A stretch of DNA of 18,953 bases from JANWKQ01 sp964624635. Its GTDB lineage: Bacteria; Bacteroidota; Bacteroidia; CAIKAF01. The position numbers and the translations under genes are program-made. This document shows, piece by piece, positions 16,144-18,953 of this stretch (position 1 is the first letter of the stretch; each line of letters begins with the position of its first letter). The stretch is taken from contig CAZUXM010000052.1 of NCBI GenBank assembly GCA_964624635.1, forward strand, positions 1 through 18,953, in the 5' to 3' direction. Under the pieces are notes generated by a model that saw only the letters and a list, made by a program, of their open reading frames with translations, had not been told where the DNA came from and did not search any database.

Positions 16144-16671
16144 ATGCAATTGCACGATAAGGAATTTGAACCTTTTATGAAGGAAATAGAGCTACAACAA
16201 AAAATAGCTCAAATAGCCGCCAATATCAACGCCGACCATGATGGACGGGAGTTGCATTTTGCATCCATCCTGAATGGGGCATTTATGTTTACTGCTGACC
16301 TTATTAAACATATCACAATTCCTTGCCACATTCACTTTTTAAAAGTGAGGTCTTATGAGGGAACTCAATCTACCGGAGCCATTAGCAGTATTATAGGCTT
16401 AACAGATTCATTAGAAGGTAAAAATGTGATTGTGGTAGAGGATATTGTAGATACAGGAGCCACTATGCAACATGTATATAAGGAAGTAGCCAAAATGAAT
16501 CCGGCATCTCTAAAAGTGGCGTCATTACTGCTAAAGCCGGAAGCTTACAGAGGAGATATAAAAATTGATTATCTTTGCTTTTCAATCCCCAACAAATTTG
16601 TAGTAGGCTATGGGCTGGATTACGACGGCCTTGGTAGGAATTTGCGGGATCTATATCAACTAAAAAGCTAA
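16144..16671 (+). CDS. hpt: Hypoxanthine phosphoribosyltransferase
   Basis: Purine salvage enzyme that joins hypoxanthine (and usually guanine) to PRPP to make IMP or GMP in the cytosol. The 175-residue length is normal. The PRPP-binding signature VIVVEDIVDTGAT is at 95-107, preceded by the phosphate-site segment ASILNGAFMF (40-49) and the flexible catalytic loop with KVRSYEGTQSTG (67-78); the base-binding end has NKFVVGYGLDYDGLGRNL with the Asp-Tyr-Asp cluster. The start is ATG 16144. It is followed at once by adk (2 bp to a GTG, 8 bp to the preferred ATG), an arrangement I recall as common in Bacteroidetes. With guaB and adk it represents purine interconversion in this window. Confidence 0.96.
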   Translation: MQLHDKEFEPFMKEIELQQKIAQIAANINADHDGRELHFASILNGAFMFTADLIKHITIPCHIHFLKVRSYEGTQSTGAISSIIGLTDSLEGKNVIVVEDIVDTGATMQHVYKEVAKMNPASLKVASLLLKPEAYRGDIKIDYLCFSIPNKFVVGYGLDYDGLGRNLRDLYQLKS

Positions 16672-16679
16672 AAGTGAAG

Positions 16680-17207
16680 ATGTTAAACCTGGTGTTGTTT
16701 GGTCCCCCCGGAGCCGGAAAAGGAACTCAATCGCTAAAGATCGTAGAGAAGTATAACCTTGTTCACCTCTCAACAGGTGATATATTCAGATATAATATCA
16801 AAAATTCAACTGAATTAGGAACCTTGGCCAAATCATACATGGATAAAGGTGAATTAGTTCCCGATGAAGNNNNNNNNNNNNNNTTTCCCCGTACCATACC
16901 ACAAGCAGAAGCATTAGACGCTTTATTAACCAGCATGAATACTTCTATTAGTTTAATGATAGCGTTAGAGGTTCCTGAAGAGGAATTGATGAAACGTTTA
17001 TTATTGAGAGGTAAAGATAGCGGCAGAGCTGATGATGTAAATCCGGATATTATTGCCAATAGAATTAAAGTATATCATGAACAAACGGCTGTAGCAGCTG
17101 ATTACTATAATAAACAAGGTAAGTTTAAAAGTGTTACTGGAGTAGGAGAGATTGAATCTATTTTTAATTCCATCTGTACGTTGATGGATGAGCATGTGTT
17201 GGTATAG
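16680..17207 (+). CDS. adk: Adenylate kinase, short-LID form, with part of the middle lost in an assembly gap
   Basis: Transfers phosphate between ATP and AMP in the cytosol. P-loop GPPGAGKGT is at 8-16, the AMP-site segment LSTGDIFR follows, then LVPDE; after the gap FPRT (the Arg that contacts AMP) resumes, and RLLLRGKDSGRADDVNPDIIANRI is the LID region. The LID is the short, non-zinc type, as in other Bacteroidetes adenylate kinases of about 190 residues. Only five codons lie between DE and FPRT where families members have about 23, so roughly 18 codons are missing because the 14 Ns at 16870-16883 are too few; the frame happens to be preserved. I prefer ATG 16680 over the GTG at 16674 because adk proteins start M-L-N directly before the first strand. 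Stop is TAG. Probable operon with hpt. Confidence 0.94.
   Translation: MLNLVLFGPPGAGKGTQSLKIVEKYNLVHLSTGDIFRYNIKNSTELGTLAKSYMDKGELVPDEXXXXXFPRTIPQAEALDALLTSMNTSISLMIALEVPEEELMKRLLLRGKDSGRADDVNPDIIANRIKVYHEQTAVAADYYNKQGKFKSVTGVGEIESIFNSICTLMDEHVLV
16870..16883. other. Assembly gap (14 N) inside adk, shorter than the true missing sequence
   Basis: Fourteen undetermined bases. Comparison with the conserved DE-to-FPRT spacing of adenylate kinase suggests around 54 more bases are missing than the Ns represent. Confidence 0.95.
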
Positions 17208-17219
17208 AAAATATACTTT

Positions 17220-17246
17220 GGAGATTCCTGTTTGCGCAGGAATGAC
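17220..17246 (+). repeat. Intergenic palindromic repeat, copy 1
   Basis: Seven-base arms ATTCCTG (17224-17230) and CAGGAAT (17237-17243) around TTTGCG. The 27-bp unit is 22/27 identical to the reverse complement of copy 2 at 17306-17332. The arrangement resembles the widespread ATTCC...GGAAT class of intergenic palindromes (the Neisseria dRS3 repeat is one known example); relation to it is only by pattern. Confidence 0.75.
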
Positions 17247-17258
17247 AATTACAAAATA

Positions 17259-17293
17259 GCAAGAGGCGAAAAACATTGTTTTTCGCCTCTTGC
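17259..17293. terminator. Perfect 16-bp hairpin between convergent adk and capA-like genes
   Basis: Arms 17259-17274 and 17278-17293 are exact reverse complements with the 3-base loop ATT. Read on the minus strand the hairpin is followed by TATTTTGT, a T-rich tail fit for ending the capA-like transcript; on the plus strand the tail is ATTAAAG, weaker, although five Ts sit within the stem. It probably terminates both convergent genes. Confidence 0.8.
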
Positions 17294-17305
17294 ATTAAAG
17301 ACCGG

Positions 17306-17332
17306 ATCATTCCTGCGTAGGCAGGAATCCCC
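17306..17332 (-). repeat. Intergenic palindromic repeat, copy 2 (inverted)
   Basis: Eight-base arms ATTCCTGC (17309-17316) and GCAGGAAT (17321-17328) around GTAG. It is in opposite orientation to copy 1 and the two flank the hairpin at 17259-17293 almost symmetrically. This copy ends 6 bp from the stop of the capA-like gene. Confidence 0.75.
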
Positions 17333-17338
17333 CAACTT

Positions 17339-18457
17339 TTACTTCGAAATCTTCACATCTTTTCCAATAGTCTTCTTTGTATCATTCAAAAACTGAGATG
17401 CCAATGCAGCATCTGATTTAGGTAAATTAAATTTAGCGGAGTCATTACTCCAATTATTCATTGGAATAGCTACATAACTACGCACCACTTCGTTTTTACG
17501 AATCCAGAAAGGTAAATAGGCAAAGTCCTGTACCCAGGTTTTACCATTTACTTTACAAATGGTTACTTCTGCAAAGATGCCCCCGTCTTTATATCTGTCA
17601 CGTTGGTTACAAATAAAATTACCGACCGAATAAAATACCGGAACTACTTTGCCAGTATTATTTACAGAGGGTAGAGTTTTGATGGGTTGTATTACATGCG
17701 GATGGGCCCCAAAAATAACATCTACACCATTTTTTGCCATCAATTCAGCAAACATTTGTTGGCGTGGACTTTCTTTGCGACTGTATTCTTCGCCCCAGTG
17801 CATAATGGAAATAATGAGGTCGGGCTTTTTCGCTTTGGCTCGTTTTATACCGTCTAATATTTGAGTACTGTCCATTAAGTTCACTACATTAGGGGCGTAT
17901 ACGGTGAGTCCGTTGGTGCCATAAGTATAATTCAAAACCGCAATCTTAATTCCTTTTACATTAATAATAGGGGGGTAGGTTTTATCGTAGTGAGCCGTAT
18001 CATTAAATGATCCGGTATGAGGAATTTTTAAGGAGTCCAACACGTAGTTGGTTCTCCTGATACCCGATTTACCTCTGTCAGCACAATGGTTATTTGATAA
18101 AGCCATAAAATCAAATCCTGCCTGTTGTGCATCTGATGCTAATGCATCCGGACTGGAGAACATAGGGAAGCCTGTATAAGGAGGGCCATTCAATGTAGTT
18201 TCTAAATTCAACATAGCATAGTCAGCCTTTTGGATGTATGGCTGAATAAAGGTGTAGGCAGTATCAAAATCATGTTTACCATCTTTTAATCCGGAATTGA
18301 TCCAGGGCATATGACCCATTAAGTCACCTGCAAAAATTATTTTTATGGTGGTTGAATCTTTTTTTACCACTATAGGATCTATTTTACCGCCCTTTTTACT
18401 TCCACAGGCAATAAACAAAGTGGTAGTTAATAATATTAATCCTAATTTAAACTTCAT
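17339..18457 (-). CDS. CapA-family (PgsA-like) metallophosphatase-fold lipoprotein
   Basis: 372 residues with lipobox F-I-A-C (lipidated C18), so an envelope lipoprotein. The PGA_cap domain covers about 38-330: the first metal motif AGDLMGH (43-49), NLETTL (84-89), SNNHCADRG (121-129), MHWGEEY (219-225) and GAHPHV (250-255) are all present, as expected for the calcineurin-like fold. Family members include CapA/PgsA, needed for poly-gamma-glutamate synthesis or anchoring in Gram-positives; no capB/capC partners are here, so the function is open. The start is ATG 18455-18457, which overlaps the upstream gene's TGA as ATGA and begins the signal sequence; a longer reading to 18508 would run inside the neighbour. 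The repeat/hairpin block lies directly downstream. Confidence 0.92.
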   Translation of the reverse strand: MKFKLGLILLTTTLFIACGSKKGGKIDPIVVKKDSTTIKIIFAGDLMGHMPWINSGLKDGKHDFDTAYTFIQPYIQKADYAMLNLETTLNGPPYTGFPMFSSPDALASDAQQAGFDFMALSNNHCADRGKSGIRRTNYVLDSLKIPHTGSFNDTAHYDKTYPPIINVKGIKIAVLNYTYGTNGLTVYAPNVVNLMDSTQILDGIKRAKAKKPDLIISIMHWGEEYSRKESPRQQMFAELMAKNGVDVIFGAHPHVIQPIKTLPSVNNTGKVVPVFYSVGNFICNQRDRYKDGGIFAEVTICKVNGKTWVQDFAYLPFWIRKNEVVRSYVAIPMNNWSNDSAKFNLPKSDAALASQFLNDTKKTIGKDVKISK

Positions 18458-18953
18458 TTTTTGGAGTGATAAATAGCGCCAACAGCTATGCTTAATTGTG
18501 CAGCACAATAGGTAAACATGATAAATAAATTGGCGTATGTAAATGGTTTTACAAACTTATTGATAGCAATTAAACTATCAGAAATCATAAAAACAAAAGC
18601 CCCAATAATAATTAAAATAACCGAAGTACGGTTGGACGCCCCAAGTCTCCAAAGAGCAAACAAACTCATGGTAACTATTGTTATGGCATAAACTGTTACC
18701 GGTATTAAAAATGGTTTATTGGTTTCACTATTGGCTATATAAGGGTAAATAAATGTATAAAGTACAATTAGATAAAAAAGAGGTAAAAGAGCAAGAATAA
18801 ACCTATTCATTGCTGATGGTTTATGAGAACTGCTACGTATATTTTTAATAAATGCCACTATGTATAGGATATGACAAATTAGAAAGGCGGCTAGTCCCAA
18901 AACAAACAGATCATTGTTATTAAACATCAAAAGAACATCGCCAAACCAGGCAA
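18454..18953 (-). CDS. YhhN/TMEM86-family (lysoplasmalogenase-like) membrane protein, N-terminus cut by window edge
   Basis: The C-terminal 165 residues of a polytopic inner-membrane protein; the frame stays open to the right edge (reading A-W-F-G-D-V-L-L-M just inside the edge), so an apparent TTG start at 18930 is not the real one. The G-D-V-L-L-M and LFVLGLAAFLICHILYIVAF segments are the YhhN signature (GD..L and GL..F...H..Y), followed by at least five more hydrophobic spans (near FILALLPLFYLIVLYTF, LIPVTVYAITIVTMSLFAL, VILIIIGAFVFMISDSLIA and YANLFIMFTYCAAQLSIAVGA). Family members hydrolyse the vinyl-ether bond of lysoplasmalogens; whether this one does is unproven, and many bacterial members are uncharacterised. 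Its TGA overlaps the CapA-like gene's ATG, implying one transcript. Confidence 0.85.
   Translation of the reverse strand, partial: AWFGDVLLMFNNNDLFVLGLAAFLICHILYIVAFIKNIRSSSHKPSAMNRFILALLPLFYLIVLYTFIYPYIANSETNKPFLIPVTVYAITIVTMSLFALWRLGASNRTSVILIIIGAFVFMISDSLIAINKFVKPFTYANLFIMFTYCAAQLSIAVGAIYHSKK

Noticed and set aside
16095..16145. Inverted repeat ATAAGGC / GCCTTAT that reaches into the hpt start codon
   Set aside because: Only 7 bp with a 37-base loop; likely chance in AT-rich DNA and not enough to call a regulatory structure.
18930..18953. Start of the YhhN-like gene at TTG 18930
   Set aside because: The frame continues to the window edge and the extra residues (AWFGDVLL) fit the family, so the gene is cut by the edge and does not start there.
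1..18953. tRNA, rRNA, CRISPR array, insertion sequence or prophage
   Set aside because: No cloverleaf-like segments, regularly spaced repeats, transposase/integrase motifs or phage structural genes were seen; most of the window is covered by ordinary genes.

Overview
The window looks like ordinary chromosome from a low-GC member of the Bacteroidetes (phylum Bacteroidota). The signs are AT-rich DNA, absence of obvious Shine-Dalgarno sequences, promoter elements of the TAnnTTTG type, many exported proteins and SPII lipoproteins, a peptidase ending in a type IX secretion (T9SS) sorting domain, and a short-LID adenylate kinase. Two runs of N (10253-10262 and 16870-16883) show it is a draft assembly, possibly metagenomic.

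Layout. 1-1136 (minus): rsmE followed by dgt with a 4-bp ATGA overlap; dgt runs off the left edge. 1210-3094 (plus): an FAD-linked lactone/alditol-type oxidase and a small exported protein of unknown function. 3091-3474 (minus): an exported YCII-like protein that shares its stop-codon TTAA with the gene facing it. 3699-5174 (plus): guaB. 5277-10457 (plus): a probable operon of three periplasmic folding factors (a two-domain parvulin, a lipoprotein with a SurA-like N-terminal region, a SurA-like double parvulin) followed by a MoxR AAA+ ATPase, with a good promoter at 5218-5247. The first gene carries an in-frame TAG at codon 149. 10454-12190 (minus): an M28 aminopeptidase with a T9SS tail, again tail-to-tail through a TTAA. 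12283-12738 (plus): a GNAT acetyltransferase. 12810-14627 (minus): an ACE-like M2 dipeptidase lipoprotein. 14757-16052 (plus): an unknown exported protein. 16144-17207 (plus): hpt and adk. 17220-17334: a compact block of palindromic repeats around a perfect 16-bp hairpin. 17339-18953 (minus): a CapA-like lipoprotein and, upstream, a YhhN lysoplasmalogenase-family membrane protein that continues past the right edge.

Together the genes cover purine metabolism (guaB, hpt, adk, dgt), folding of envelope proteins, and extracytoplasmic peptidases. I do not see a defence system, phage, transposase, CRISPR array, tRNA or rRNA. No stretch of more than 300 bases lacks a gene; the longest is 224 bp at 3475-3698. 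The points most worth a second look are the premature amber codon in the parvulin gene, the palindrome/hairpin block after adk, the long imperfect hairpin at 12748-12802 and the under-sized assembly gap in adk. I found no convincing new biological system.
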